Assembly: GCA_009886755.1 (NCBI GenBank)
Contig: QXYU01000004.1
Coordinates: 1 to 43,006, forward strand
DNA from: Flavobacteriaceae bacterium
GTDB lineage: Bacteria; Bacteroidota; Bacteroidia; Flavobacteriales; Flavobacteriaceae
Length of the DNA stretch: 43,006 nucleotides
Direction of reading: 5' to 3'
The translations under genes and the position numbers were made by a program. The notes beneath the pieces were generated by a model. It worked only from the letters and a program-made list of their open reading frames with translations. It did no database searches and was not told where the DNA came from. Numbering within the stretch: the first letter of the stretch is position 1; each line of letters starts with the position of its first letter. Shown piece after piece: positions 1 to 7,682 of this stretch.

Positions 1-95
1 ACTACTATTCTATTCAAAATCATATTGTTTATAAACTATCATTCTGATTTTCATTCTTTTGGATTAGTTTCACAAAGCTTTAACATTATTTTATC

Positions 96-125
96 TTTTG
101 TTTTTAATTCCACGTTGTATTTTAG
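96..125 (+). promoter_or_regulatory. Possible Bacteroidota promoter before the first small gene
   Basis: A TTTTG element ending at 100 is followed after 17 nt by TATTTTAG at 118-125, which differs by one base from the Bacteroidota -7 box TAnnTTTG. The predicted start of transcription would lie only a few bases before the ATG at 135, so the second ATG at 144 may be the one used. The call rests on motif match alone. Confidence 0.3.
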
Positions 126-134
126 AGTAATAAC

Positions 135-332
135 ATGAATTTTATGGAAGAAAAAGAATTGTTTTATTATCAAAAAGCCATCGGTTTGCTCCGATTGGGA
201 ATGACTATTGAAGTGTTGCAGAAAGAATTGGTTTATTTTATACAATCCCAAAACAAAGCAGCGATTAAAGGATATAAAAAAGCAATTTTAGGACTGGCAA
301 TCTTGATTGTCTCCTATTTTGTTCGGAGATAA
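135..332 (+). CDS. Small hypothetical protein with C-terminal membrane segment
   Basis: The 65-residue product has a charged, helical N-terminal part (many E, K, Q) and a hydrophobic stretch at about residues 48-62 ending in RR, so it would be tail-anchored with the bulk in the cytoplasm. I do not recognise a family. Two nearby ATG codons (135 and 144) are possible starts; a promoter-like pair lies just upstream. Its last 19 nt overlap the convergent gene on the other strand. Coding status is supported by the upstream promoter and the sensible topology only, so it could be a chance reading frame. Confidence 0.45.
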   Translation: MNFMEEKELFYYQKAIGLLRLGMTIEVLQKELVYFIQSQNKAAIKGYKKAILGLAILIVSYFVRR

Positions 333-592
333 TAAACAAGGCGACTTGTAATCGAAACAAAAAGCCAAACCCAGGGTGCGCTGTGAAGTACTAGGTCAAA
401 CCAATCCATAAATTGCATTCCATTGGCTCCCCCTGTGACCCATCGAATTTTACCTAACAGATGTAGCTCTGGCTGAAATGGAGCCATTCCAAGGCTCAAG
501 GAGGCTAGGAGAGGATACAGCCAACCAGGTGTTTTTTTTGTATTTCTAGATAGGACGTTTAAAATAGGCTTTAGAAATACCGCTTTCGTCAC
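314..592 (-). CDS. Small conserved two-helix membrane protein
   Basis: The product is up to 92 residues. Two hydrophobic segments (about residues 24-40 and 68-86) flank a conserved-looking loop with GKIRWVTGGANGMQ and MDWFD. I recall short proteins of this pattern in flavobacteria, sometimes misnamed RND transporter, but no function is known to me. The only far-upstream start is a GTG at 592, which lies inside the 3' end of the DUF4177-like gene (47-nt overlap). Known relatives seem to begin nearer the first helix, so the true start may be a later, non-ATG codon. Overlap suggests translation coupled to the upstream small gene. Confidence 0.6.
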   Translation of the reverse strand: MTKAVFLKPILNVLSRNTKKTPGWLYPLLASLSLGMAPFQPELHLLGKIRWVTGGANGMQFMDWFDLVLHSAPWVWLFVSITSRLVYYLRTK

Positions 593-707
593 TGTTGATC
601 TGAGTAAGTTCCCAGCCTTGTTTTCCCAAACGATTGAATTCCTCTTCGGTCATCATTGATTTTTTGAAAACCTTGTTAGATATAATTTTGTATTCGAAAT
701 ACTTCAT
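546..707 (-). CDS. DUF4177-like small protein
   Basis: This 53-residue frame runs from an ATG at 707 to a TAG at 546. The product begins MKYFEYKII and contains TEEEFNRLGKQGWELTQI, the typical pattern of DUF4177 proteins (an N-terminal beta strand followed by a helix ending in the conserved GWEL). Members are small cytoplasmic proteins of unknown role, usually 50-70 residues, so this one looks complete. It is followed, with a 47-nt overlap in another frame, by the small membrane protein gene, so the two are probably co-transcribed. A longer reading frame on the opposite strand starting with TTG at 634 passes through it and is best trimmed to the GTG at 757. Confidence 0.72.
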   Translation of the reverse strand: MKYFEYKIISNKVFKKSMMTEEEFNRLGKQGWELTQINSDESGISKAYFKRPI

Positions 708-756
708 AGTAATCTCATGTTGCTTTAAAATCCCTACATTATACGAAACTTTTAGG

Positions 757-1341
757 GTGAAATCACTTATACATCGTAAATACTACCTTTTGATTGGCTT
801 GTTAGCGGAGCTTTTGATACTGTTGGTTGCCTATTGGCAGACCAATGATACTGGAGGACTCTTTCAATTGGCTGCCCGCTATTCAGGGCGATTGTCTTTA
901 GTTTATTTTTTATTGCCCTGGTGGGCATATCTACAGTCCGATCGACATGATTCAACGGAACTGCTGCTAGCACCGTTGCGAACTTTTGCTATTCTCCATG
1001 TGATTCATTTTATCTTTTTGATACTTAATGTGTATTTAAATGCCATTGCATTGATTCCTGTTAAACTGATCGGGGGGAGCCTTGGTTACTTGATGATTGT
1101 TTTATGGCCTTTTATGGGAAGCTGGTTAGCCCATCGAAATTGGGCTTTTAATCTCTATTTCCTTTATGTAGGAATTGTTATGATGGTGACGTATGTTTCT
1201 AGAATCAAAGGAGACTTCGAGGGAAGTGCCCCCAGTCCTATTCACTATTTTGCTTTTGGAATTTTAGCTATAAGTATGCTTTTCTTTATAAGGGTTTTAG
1301 GGAAGCAACGGAGCCCAAAAAAGCCCCAAGAAGGGGCTTAA
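757..1341 (+). CDS. Polytopic membrane protein, ferric-reductase-like domain possible
   Basis: The GTG start at 757 gives a 194-residue protein with about six hydrophobic segments. The frame is open to a TTG at 634, but that extension overlaps the DUF4177-like gene on the other strand. The order ARYSGRLSLVYF, then APLRTFAILHVIHFIF, then a helix with GGSLGYLMIVLWPFMGS resembles the central helices of the ferric-reductase-like/MsrQ membrane domain, where histidines in the second of these helices bind haem. Only HVIH is evident here, so haem binding is an inference. The C terminus is basic (KQRSPKKPQEGA) and cytoplasmic if topology is conventional. The 3' end overlaps a terminator hairpin that serves the convergent gene. 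Confidence 0.68.
   Translation: MKSLIHRKYYLLIGLLAELLILLVAYWQTNDTGGLFQLAARYSGRLSLVYFLLPWWAYLQSDRHDSTELLLAPLRTFAILHVIHFIFLILNVYLNAIALIPVKLIGGSLGYLMIVLWPFMGSWLAHRNWAFNLYFLYVGIVMMVTYVSRIKGDFEGSAPSPIHYFAFGILAISMLFFIRVLGKQRSPKKPQEGA
1317..1339 (-). terminator. Rho-independent terminator for the barrel gene
   Basis: AAGCCCC (1321-1327) pairs perfectly with GGGGCTT (1333-1339) around a 5-nt loop. Read on the minus strand the hairpin is followed by six T residues (1322-1317), the classic intrinsic terminator. It lies 24 nt past the stop of the minus-strand gene ending at 1363, and inside the last codons of the plus-strand membrane protein gene. Confidence 0.65.
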
Positions 1342-1362
1342 TATTGTTAGGGTATAGGAGGC

Positions 1363-2043
1363 TTAAAATGAAAGTCCAAAGCCAATGTTTCCAATGATGA
1401 CGCCCCCATCGGAAAGTCCAGGAATTTCTGGAAACTCTTGAGTTGTTTTTCCGGAAATCCCGAGAGAGGTTGATTTTGCATTGATTTCCAATAAATCTGG
1501 GATGTCTCCAAAGCCATACCCCAATTCAAATCGAAAATAAAAGCGTAATCCTGTCTTGATTCCCAATTTCAGATTGGTTGTAGCTATTGTTTCTTTGGTG
1601 GTTCCAACACCATCATTTGCAATTTGCCCCAGATTATCATCAACTTCAATATTAGAGAAAGTTAAATCGGTACTAAGATTACCAAGTCCTCCACTGATGT
1701 AAAGTCCTTTCCCTGTATTTTTAAAATAATAGTTCACACCAAATTCGGTGTAGCTTAAGCCCACCTCAGTTCCCTTTTCGGGGTTGATATCAAACCCACT
1801 AAAATCAGCATAAGGAGCCAAATGGTTGTTCAGTACTGGAAGAATAAATTCAACACTTCCACCTACAATATTGGGCATTCCAATTTTGGCCCCCACAGAT
1901 AGTCGACGAATTTTTGTTTGTAAAGAATCTGTCGTTGCCATAGAGATCACTTCTGTGTTTTGTAATTCAGAAGCGCCTTGTGTGTCCTGTGCATGGAAAC
2001 TAATGCTAAAGCATAGGAGTATAAGTGTTATACTATTTTTCAT
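1363..2043 (-). CDS. Outer-membrane beta-barrel protein
   Basis: From the ATG at 2043 the product has 226 residues with a Sec signal peptide (MKNSITLILLCFSISFHAQ) and predicted cleavage after HAQ. The mature part consists of alternating-polarity strands (for example LGIKTGLRFYFRFELGYGFG) and ends in a phenylalanine (IGFGLSF), as outer-membrane barrels do. An upstream ATG at 2100 would add 19 non-signal residues and overlap the peptidase gene, so it is not preferred. The protein belongs with the many uncharacterised flavobacterial porin-family proteins; no substrate can be proposed. It sits 11 nt downstream of the M28 peptidase gene and is probably co-transcribed with it. Confidence 0.8.
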   Translation of the reverse strand: MKNSITLILLCFSISFHAQDTQGASELQNTEVISMATTDSLQTKIRRLSVGAKIGMPNIVGGSVEFILPVLNNHLAPYADFSGFDINPEKGTEVGLSYTEFGVNYYFKNTGKGLYISGGLGNLSTDLTFSNIEVDDNLGQIANDGVGTTKETIATTNLKLGIKTGLRFYFRFELGYGFGDIPDLLEINAKSTSLGISGKTTQEFPEIPGLSDGGVIIGNIGFGLSF

Positions 2044-2054
2044 ATGATTATTGT

Positions 2055-3029
2055 TTATGGTTTTAGTTGAATTCGTTTTTCCATATTGGCCAATTCCCAA
2101 GCAGTATGAAAGATCAATTGAGTACGCTTTTTTAGCAACTCATAGTTGATTTTTTCCGCGGTATCCGATGCTTTATGGTAATCTTGATGGGTACCGTTGA
2201 AATAAAAAATTATGGGGATATTTTTGTTGGCAAAATTATAATGATCACTGCGAGTATAAAAATTATTGGGATCGTTTTCGTCGTTGAAGATGTAGTCGAG
2301 CTCTAGCTGACTGTATTTTGTGTTAATCATTTCCGAAAGATCGTGAAGCTCTTGACTCAATCGATCGGCACCAATGAGGTAAATATAATTCGGATCGGGA
2401 TTGTCTCTTTTAGGGTCAACGCGACCGATCATGTCCACATTTAAATTGGCAACGGTTTGTGCAAGCGGGTAGAGGGGATTGTTGGTATAGTATTTAGATC
2501 CCAATAATCTTTCTTCCTCACCCGTTACATGCAGAAAGATGATAGAACGCTTGGGGCCGTTTCCTTCTTTTTTGGCTTTTTGAAAAGCAGCTGCAATTTC
2601 TAACAGTGCTACGGTTCCAGATCCGTCATCATCAGCACCATTAAAAATTTCTCCATTTCTCATTCCCAAATGATCCAAATGTGAAGAAAGAATAATGTAT
2701 TCGTTGGGTAGTTGCTCACCGGGAATGATGGCAACCACATTTTGTGTCTCAACTTTTGTCCCATCCACTGGGAGCTTCATATTTTGATAATAATCATCGG
2801 TTCCTTTTGCTGCTTCAATCTGATGGGATTGATAGAAATGACGCAAAAAGTCAGTTGCTCGTCGTTGCCCAACGGTTCCCGTCCTCCGTCCTTCAAAATA
2901 ATCGGATGCATAGACGTACAAAAGACTTCGTAGATCTTCGTCTTGTATCTCTTTAGCGTATTGTGAGGATTGGTCTTGTGCTCTGCATGAAATTAAAAAG
3001 AAAAGAAAGAGAATTAGGAGCTGTTTCAT
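2055..3029 (-). CDS. M28-family zinc aminopeptidase, lipoprotein
   Basis: The 324-residue protein has a lipoprotein signal with lipobox LISC (Cys15), so it should be anchored at the cell envelope. The M28 metallopeptidase core is complete: SSHLDHLG supplies His117, FNGADDDGSG the bridging Asp133, TGEEERLLGS the catalytic/ligand Glu pair 171-172, NVDMIGR Asp199, and GTHQDYHKASDT the last His285. Family members release N-terminal residues from peptides using two zinc ions. It ends 4 nt after the start region of a DUF3050 gene and precedes the barrel gene. Substrate preference cannot be read from the sequence. Confidence 0.9.
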   Translation of the reverse strand: MKQLLILFLFFLISCRAQDQSSQYAKEIQDEDLRSLLYVYASDYFEGRRTGTVGQRRATDFLRHFYQSHQIEAAKGTDDYYQNMKLPVDGTKVETQNVVAIIPGEQLPNEYIILSSHLDHLGMRNGEIFNGADDDGSGTVALLEIAAAFQKAKKEGNGPKRSIIFLHVTGEEERLLGSKYYTNNPLYPLAQTVANLNVDMIGRVDPKRDNPDPNYIYLIGADRLSQELHDLSEMINTKYSQLELDYIFNDENDPNNFYTRSDHYNFANKNIPIIFYFNGTHQDYHKASDTAEKINYELLKKRTQLIFHTAWELANMEKRIQLKP

Positions 3030-3033
3030 AAGA

Positions 3034-3807
3034 TTAAAGGGTTGGCGTTAGCATGAGAGAAGAATGTATTCCCGTCCAAAGGTTGATTCGGTGCTGCAGT
3101 GCTTGCTTGGAGCGGGCAATTACCGCTTCCCACTTGGCAGAGTCGTTTTGACATAAATTAGAAATCATTTCAAGTGCCATGGGACCGTGTTGATCGCCAT
3201 CGACTTCGATGTGCCGTTCAAAATAGTACACCATATTGGCTAGAGATTCATTTCCTTTAACATTCATTCTTTGAAGCATTTCAATAAACATATCTGGAAT
3301 GAGGTCTTCACGGCCAAACGTAAATACAGCAGCGATCTCATAAAGGGGACGCGTTTCGATGGTCTCAAAGGTGAAATAAAGGAAATCTTTGACGTAGTCA
3401 GGAAGGGAGGCACTTTTAAGATAATCCAAAACCGATCCTTTATTGGGTAAGCCCTTCAGGAAAAGATTGATTTGTTGGGTATCTGCATTCACATCAGCCA
3501 TTGCTTCAAGGTACATTTCAAAGTGACTCATCGGTACTCCGTCTTTGTTAATGTCGCTTTCCTCACCCCAAACAATTTCATTAATCAGTCGAGCCGTGGC
3601 GGCAGATCCTGAGGGTTGCCAAGGTAAATGAACAGTGGTAAGTTCCAATTGTAACTTTTTGACCAGTGACATAAAATCCCAAACGGCATAAATATGTGCT
3701 TCTGTGAATTGTTTTAGGTCTTGAGGGGTTTGAATGTCTTCATACAAGGGGTGCAGGAGGAGTTGTTTTTTTAGCGGCGCTAACTCCTGTTCCAATCGTT
3801 CTATCAT
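3034..3807 (-). CDS. DUF3050 protein (haem-oxygenase-like fold)
   Basis: The 257-residue protein matches DUF3050 along its whole length: an N-terminal LxxHPLY segment, TEAHIYAVWDFMSLVKKLQ, the insert with LINEIVWGEESD, and the C-terminal motif YYFERHIEVDGDQHGPMA. The spacing of E, H, D and H in these helices is that of haem-oxygenase-like metal-binding helical bundles, so a diiron or similar oxidase is plausible; this is inference, since the family is not characterised to my knowledge. It lacks a signal peptide and should be cytoplasmic. A -7-like box (TATATTTG on this strand, 3825-3832) lies just upstream, and the gene diverges from the HMG-CoA lyase-like gene. Confidence 0.85.
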   Translation of the reverse strand: MIERLEQELAPLKKQLLLHPLYEDIQTPQDLKQFTEAHIYAVWDFMSLVKKLQLELTTVHLPWQPSGSAATARLINEIVWGEESDINKDGVPMSHFEMYLEAMADVNADTQQINLFLKGLPNKGSVLDYLKSASLPDYVKDFLYFTFETIETRPLYEIAAVFTFGREDLIPDMFIEMLQRMNVKGNESLANMVYYFERHIEVDGDQHGPMALEMISNLCQNDSAKWEAVIARSKQALQHRINLWTGIHSSLMLTPTL

Positions 3808-3905
3808 TTTTCAATAATTTTCAACAAATATAGCCGAATCTAAGCTGTATAAGAAAGAGCCGTCTGCTTTTTTGAATCTATAAAAACACTATTTTTAGCC
3901 TATCG

Positions 3906-4760
3906 ATGAAAAATGTACAGCTGATAGAATGCCCCCGAGACGCACTACAAGGCTGGAAAACCTTGGTGCCTACTGAGCAAAAGATTGCCTACATGAAGGC
4001 TTTGCTGGCGGTAGGTTTTGACACTTTGGATTGCGGTAGTTTTGTTTCTCCTAAGGCGATTCCTCAAATGGCTGATACATCTTCGGTTATTGATGCCATA
4101 GCTCCTTTGAAAAACAACACCAAACTATCGGTGATTGTAGCCAATATCCGCGGTGCCCAAACAGCCTGCACCTTCCCGTCGATTGATGTTTTGGGGTACC
4201 CGTTTTCGATATCAGAGAATTTTCAAATGCGAAACACAGGAAAGTCTATTGCAGAATCCCTAGGTGTACTAGCAAAGATTATCGAACTGGCAGATGCGCA
4301 TCAAAAGGAGTTGGTTGTATATATTTCTATGGGATTTGGAAACCCCTATGGAGACCCATGGCATCCCGATATTGTGGCGAAATGGGTAAGGTGTTTGACA
4401 GACATGGGGGTTCTTACGCTCTCCTTATCAGACACTGTTGGTAGCGCCGAAACAACGAGTATTAGAAGTCTCTTTGCGGCCCTTATTCCGGCTTTTGAAA
4501 CAGTAAGCTTCGGAGCGCATTTACATACCCTAGCCGAAACAGCTATTGAGAAAATAGAAGCAGCGCATCAAAGTGGGTGTTTGCGTTTTGATGGAGCCAT
4601 TCAGGGGTTTGGGGGGTGCCCTATGGCACAAAATGATTTGGTAGGCAATATGCCTACGGAAAAATTAATCACCTATTTCGAAGCACAAAAAATCCCTCAC
4701 AAGCTGCATATGCTTCACTTTGAGTCTGCCTACAATAAAGCGCTAGAAATCTTTCGATAG
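3906..4760 (+). CDS. Hydroxymethylglutaryl-CoA lyase-like protein
   Basis: The 284-residue protein is of the HMG-CoA lyase/DRE-TIM metallolyase family: ECPRDALQGW with the conserved Arg-Asp near the N terminus, GFDTLDCGSFVSPKAIPQM, SLSDTVGSA, and GAHLHT supplying the metal-binding His-x-His late in the barrel. GFGGCPMA near the C terminus contains the mobile cysteine loop of true HMG-CoA lyases, which cleave HMG-CoA to acetyl-CoA and acetoacetate in leucine degradation. The protein is cytoplasmic, of normal length, and lies alone, with no leucine-catabolic neighbours, so the substrate is inferred from family alone. Confidence 0.87.
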   Translation: MKNVQLIECPRDALQGWKTLVPTEQKIAYMKALLAVGFDTLDCGSFVSPKAIPQMADTSSVIDAIAPLKNNTKLSVIVANIRGAQTACTFPSIDVLGYPFSISENFQMRNTGKSIAESLGVLAKIIELADAHQKELVVYISMGFGNPYGDPWHPDIVAKWVRCLTDMGVLTLSLSDTVGSAETTSIRSLFAALIPAFETVSFGAHLHTLAETAIEKIEAAHQSGCLRFDGAIQGFGGCPMAQNDLVGNMPTEKLITYFEAQKIPHKLHMLHFESAYNKALEIFR

Positions 4761-4795
4761 CTCACTTAATACAGGGTCAGTTGACTAAAAAACCC

Positions 4796-4803
4796 TATAT
4801 TTG
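4796..4803 (+). promoter_or_regulatory. -7 promoter box upstream of guaB
   Basis: TATATTTG matches TAnnTTTG exactly and lies 28 nt before the guaB ATG. The -33 element is not clear: a TTG at 4781-4783 is only 12 nt upstream. Confidence 0.4.
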
Positions 4804-4831
4804 CTTGCAATTAATTCTTTATTAATTGCCT

Positions 4832-6298
4832 ATGGATTCCAATAAGATTTACGGAGAAGGTTTAACCTATGATGATGTGTTGCTGATACCTGCCTATTCG
4901 CAGATATTGCCTCGAGAGGTTTCCATTCAGTCCAAGCTTTCACGAAATATTCCTTTAAATACGCCCATTATATCTGCAGCAATGGATACGGTGACTGAAA
5001 GTCAAATGGCAATTGCAATGGCACGCGAGGGCGGAATCGGAGTGCTTCATAAAAACATGACCATTGAAGCCCAAGCACTTAAGGTCCGAGCGGTGAAACG
5101 TGCTGAGTCTGGAATGATTATGGATCCCGTAACACTTCCATTAGACAGCTTAGTAAAAGACGCCAAGGAAAGTATGCGTCAATACAAAATTGGAGGGATT
5201 CCTATTGTAGATAATTCTGGAAAGTTAGCCGGGATAGTCACCAATCGGGATTTGCGATTTGAAAAAAACAATGAGCGCCCAATTACAGAAGTAATGACCA
5301 AAGAAAATCTGATTACGGTCACCAAAGAAACTTCCTTGGAAGATGCCGAAGAAATTTTGCAGCGGCATAAAATCGAAAAACTTCCAGTGGTTGATACGTC
5401 CAATACGTTAGTTGGTCTGATAACATTTCGTGACATTACTAAACATACCGACAAACCCACTTCTAATAAAGACAGTTATGGACGCTTGCGTGTAGCTGCT
5501 GCTGTTGGTGTAACAGCGGACATACTAGAGCGTACTGATGCATTAGTAAAAGTCGGTGTGGATGCGATAGTAATTGACACTGCCCATGGGCACACCAAAG
5601 GAGTGGTTGATGCGCTTAGTAAAGTAAAAAAGACATATGGTAGTTTAGACGTTATTGTTGGTAACATTGCCACAGCCGATGCGGCCAAATATTTGGTTGA
5701 TAATGGCGCCGATGCTGTAAAAGTAGGAATTGGGCCTGGATCAATTTGTACAACAAGAGTTATTGCGGGAGTAGGCTTTCCACAGCTTTCGGCCATTATG
5801 GACGTGTCCAAAGCCATTAAAGGTAGCGGCGTGCCGGTAATTGCAGACGGAGGGATTCGTTATACGGGAGATATACCTAAGGCGATTGCCGCAGGAGCCG
5901 ACTCTGTTATGTTGGGTTCCCTTCTGGCTGGAACGAAAGAGTCTCCAGGTGAAACAGTCATTTTTGAAGGGCGGAAATTCAAAACCTATCGTGGAATGGG
6001 ATCCCTAGAAGCGATGAACAAAGGTTCTAAAGACCGCTATTTTCAAGATGTCGAGGATGACATCAAAAAACTAGTACCTGAAGGCATTGTAGGGCGTGTA
6101 CCTTACAAAGGCGAATTATATGAGAGCATTCACCAATTTGTAGGAGGGTTGCGTGCAGGAATGGGCTATTGTGGTACCGCCACAATTGATGCCTTGCAGC
6201 ACAGCGGACGTTTTGTGAAACTGACAGCTTCTGGAATACGAGAGAGTCATCCACATAACATTCGAATCACCAAAGAAGCTCCGAATTATAGTCCTTGA
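4832..6298 (+). CDS. guaB: Inosine-5'-monophosphate dehydrogenase
   Basis: The 488-residue enzyme oxidises IMP to XMP with NAD+, the committed step of GMP synthesis in the cytoplasm. The N-terminal barrel ([20 protein letters not shown]) is interrupted at about residues 95-210 by two CBS domains. The catalytic loop GPGSICTTR holds Cys306, followed by the phosphate-binding DGGIRYTGD and the flap with YRGMGS. The ATG at 4832 is chosen because a TTG six bases earlier adds only two residues. The gene is monocistronic here, preceded by a -7 promoter box and facing the convergent T9SS sorting-domain gene 12 nt downstream. Confidence 0.97.
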   Translation: MDSNKIYGEGLTYDDVLLIPAYSQILPREVSIQSKLSRNIPLNTPIISAAMDTVTESQMAIAMAREGGIGVLHKNMTIEAQALKVRAVKRAESGMIMDPVTLPLDSLVKDAKESMRQYKIGGIPIVDNSGKLAGIVTNRDLRFEKNNERPITEVMTKENLITVTKETSLEDAEEILQRHKIEKLPVVDTSNTLVGLITFRDITKHTDKPTSNKDSYGRLRVAAAVGVTADILERTDALVKVGVDAIVIDTAHGHTKGVVDALSKVKKTYGSLDVIVGNIATADAAKYLVDNGADAVKVGIGPGSICTTRVIAGVGFPQLSAIMDVSKAIKGSGVPVIADGGIRYTGDIPKAIAAGADSVMLGSLLAGTKESPGETVIFEGRKFKTYRGMGSLEAMNKGSKDRYFQDVEDDIKKLVPEGIVGRVPYKGELYESIHQFVGGLRAGMGYCGTATIDALQHSGRFVKLTASGIRESHPHNIRITKEAPNYSP

Positions 6299-6310
6299 TG
6301 TAATAAAAAG

Positions 6311-6640
6311 CTAGTTGGCTAAGATTTTGAAAGTCTTCATTACATTTCCTTGGTAACGAACTCTTACGATATACATATTACCACTTTCTAGGTAAAGAGG
6401 TATTTGTGCGTTGGAAAGATCAACTACTTTTTGATCAGAGATTTTGTTTCCAATAATAGAATAAACTTCAACCGTTCCATGACCAATTAAACCCTGAACA
6501 AAAAGAACATTGTTTTTGTAAATTACACGGGAATTTTGAAAGAGGTAACTACCCGATACGTCGTGGTCAAGTGAAAACGAAGCTGCTTTGACACCGGATA
6601 AAAAAAATAGAATAAATAAAATAAAAGTAATCCTACGCAA
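6311..6640 (-). CDS. Small secreted protein, mostly a T9SS type A sorting domain
   Basis: The 109-residue protein has a signal peptide (about residues 1-19, ending VKA) and a C-terminal region from about residue 50 that fits the type IX secretion type A sorting domain: VEVYSIIGNKISDQKV, then DLSNAQIPLYLESGNMYIVR and the closing VMKTFKILAN. That domain normally directs large cargo through the outer membrane and is then cleaved or attached to lipopolysaccharide. Here it has almost no cargo, only about 30 residues between the signal and the domain. Its role is unknown; short stand-alone versions may act as small surface proteins. Confidence 0.7.
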   Translation of the reverse strand: MRRITFILFILFFLSGVKAASFSLDHDVSGSYLFQNSRVIYKNNVLFVQGLIGHGTVEVYSIIGNKISDQKVVDLSNAQIPLYLESGNMYIVRVRYQGNVMKTFKILAN

Positions 6641-6806
6641 TACGCTGTATATTTGTAGCTAAGTTACAATGAAATTATAATAGTTCATAAAATTATTAAC
6701 ATTTTATTAGATTGTAAATCAATAACTTATAAATATTTATAAAAAATTATTAAAACCATATGAACATTTTAACACGTTTTCAGTCGCTTCTAAACTTGAT
6801 TTTTAG

Positions 6807-7682
6807 ATGAATCCAATACTGTGTCACTTCGTTCGCTATCTTTTCCAATGGGGGTTTTTAATTCTTATCACTTTGGGGTGTGATTCTCTTGACCGTGTTC
6901 AAGTTACAGCTGTTGCCCGGGTTGGAGATTCGTTTCTGTATCGTTCAGATATCAATCTGCGTTTTGGTTCTTTTGCGTCAAAAAACGATAGTGTCGTACA
7001 GGTGCAAAATTACATTAATACTTGGGCAAAAGAGCAACTGCTTTACCAGCAAGCAGACTTAAATATCGATGCAACAGTAAAAAAAGAGTTACAATCGTTG
7101 GTACATCAATATGAAGTAGAACTCTACGGACAGGTATACAAAGAGTCCTTGGTGAATTTACGAATGGATACTCTCGTGCTTCCTGAACAGATTCAGCAAG
7201 CCTATGAAAATAGTAAATCGATTTTCAAACTTAAAGAACCACTCTATCAATATCGGTTGCTTCGTTTGCCGCTTGATAATGTTGATCGTAGCGAGATCAG
7301 TATGCGATTTCGTCGGTTCGACAGTATTGATCGCCAGTTTTTAGACTCTCTTTCGTTTCAGTTTTCGACCTACCATCCGTGGGATTCTCTCTGGATTAGT
7401 CGAAAAGAGATTCTTCAGGATATCGAATTCATTGATGGGGGTAATCTAGATCAATACTTTAAAAAACGAAATTACTTTGAGGTGAAAGATTCTTTAGGTG
7501 TATATTTGTTTGTGACAAATAATCGAAGAGATGCCACCGAACGTGCCCCCGTTTCCTATGTGGAAAACACGCTCAAAAATCTCATTTTGAATCGACGAAA
7601 AATTGAATTTTTACGAAATTTTGACAATGAAATACTTCAAGATGCCATACGCTCTAAAAAATATGAAACCTACGTGGAATAG
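6807..7682 (+). CDS. Periplasmic parvulin-related lipoprotein lacking a PPIase domain
   Basis: The 291-residue protein has a membrane-targeting N terminus and a lipobox-like LGC at about residue 25, so it is probably a periplasm-facing lipoprotein. VARVGDSFLYRSDI is the start of the SurA/parvulin N-terminal chaperone domain, followed by a long helical region (about 50-130). A recognisable parvulin catalytic core is absent. The next gene, also SurA-like, begins 20 nt before this one ends, so the two are translationally coupled and probably act together in outer-membrane protein folding. Confidence 0.82.
   Translation: MNPILCHFVRYLFQWGFLILITLGCDSLDRVQVTAVARVGDSFLYRSDINLRFGSFASKNDSVVQVQNYINTWAKEQLLYQQADLNIDATVKKELQSLVHQYEVELYGQVYKESLVNLRMDTLVLPEQIQQAYENSKSIFKLKEPLYQYRLLRLPLDNVDRSEISMRFRRFDSIDRQFLDSLSFQFSTYHPWDSLWISRKEILQDIEFIDGGNLDQYFKKRNYFEVKDSLGVYLFVTNNRRDATERAPVSYVENTLKNLILNRRKIEFLRNFDNEILQDAIRSKKYETYVE

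Noticed and set aside
634-756. N-terminal extension of the plus-strand membrane protein from a TTG
   Set aside because: It overlaps the DUF4177-like gene on the other strand and adds residues unlike a membrane protein start; the GTG at 757 fits better.
5179-5817. Long minus-strand frames inside guaB
   Set aside because: They are antisense to a highly conserved gene, serine-rich by codon shadowing and without family resemblance.
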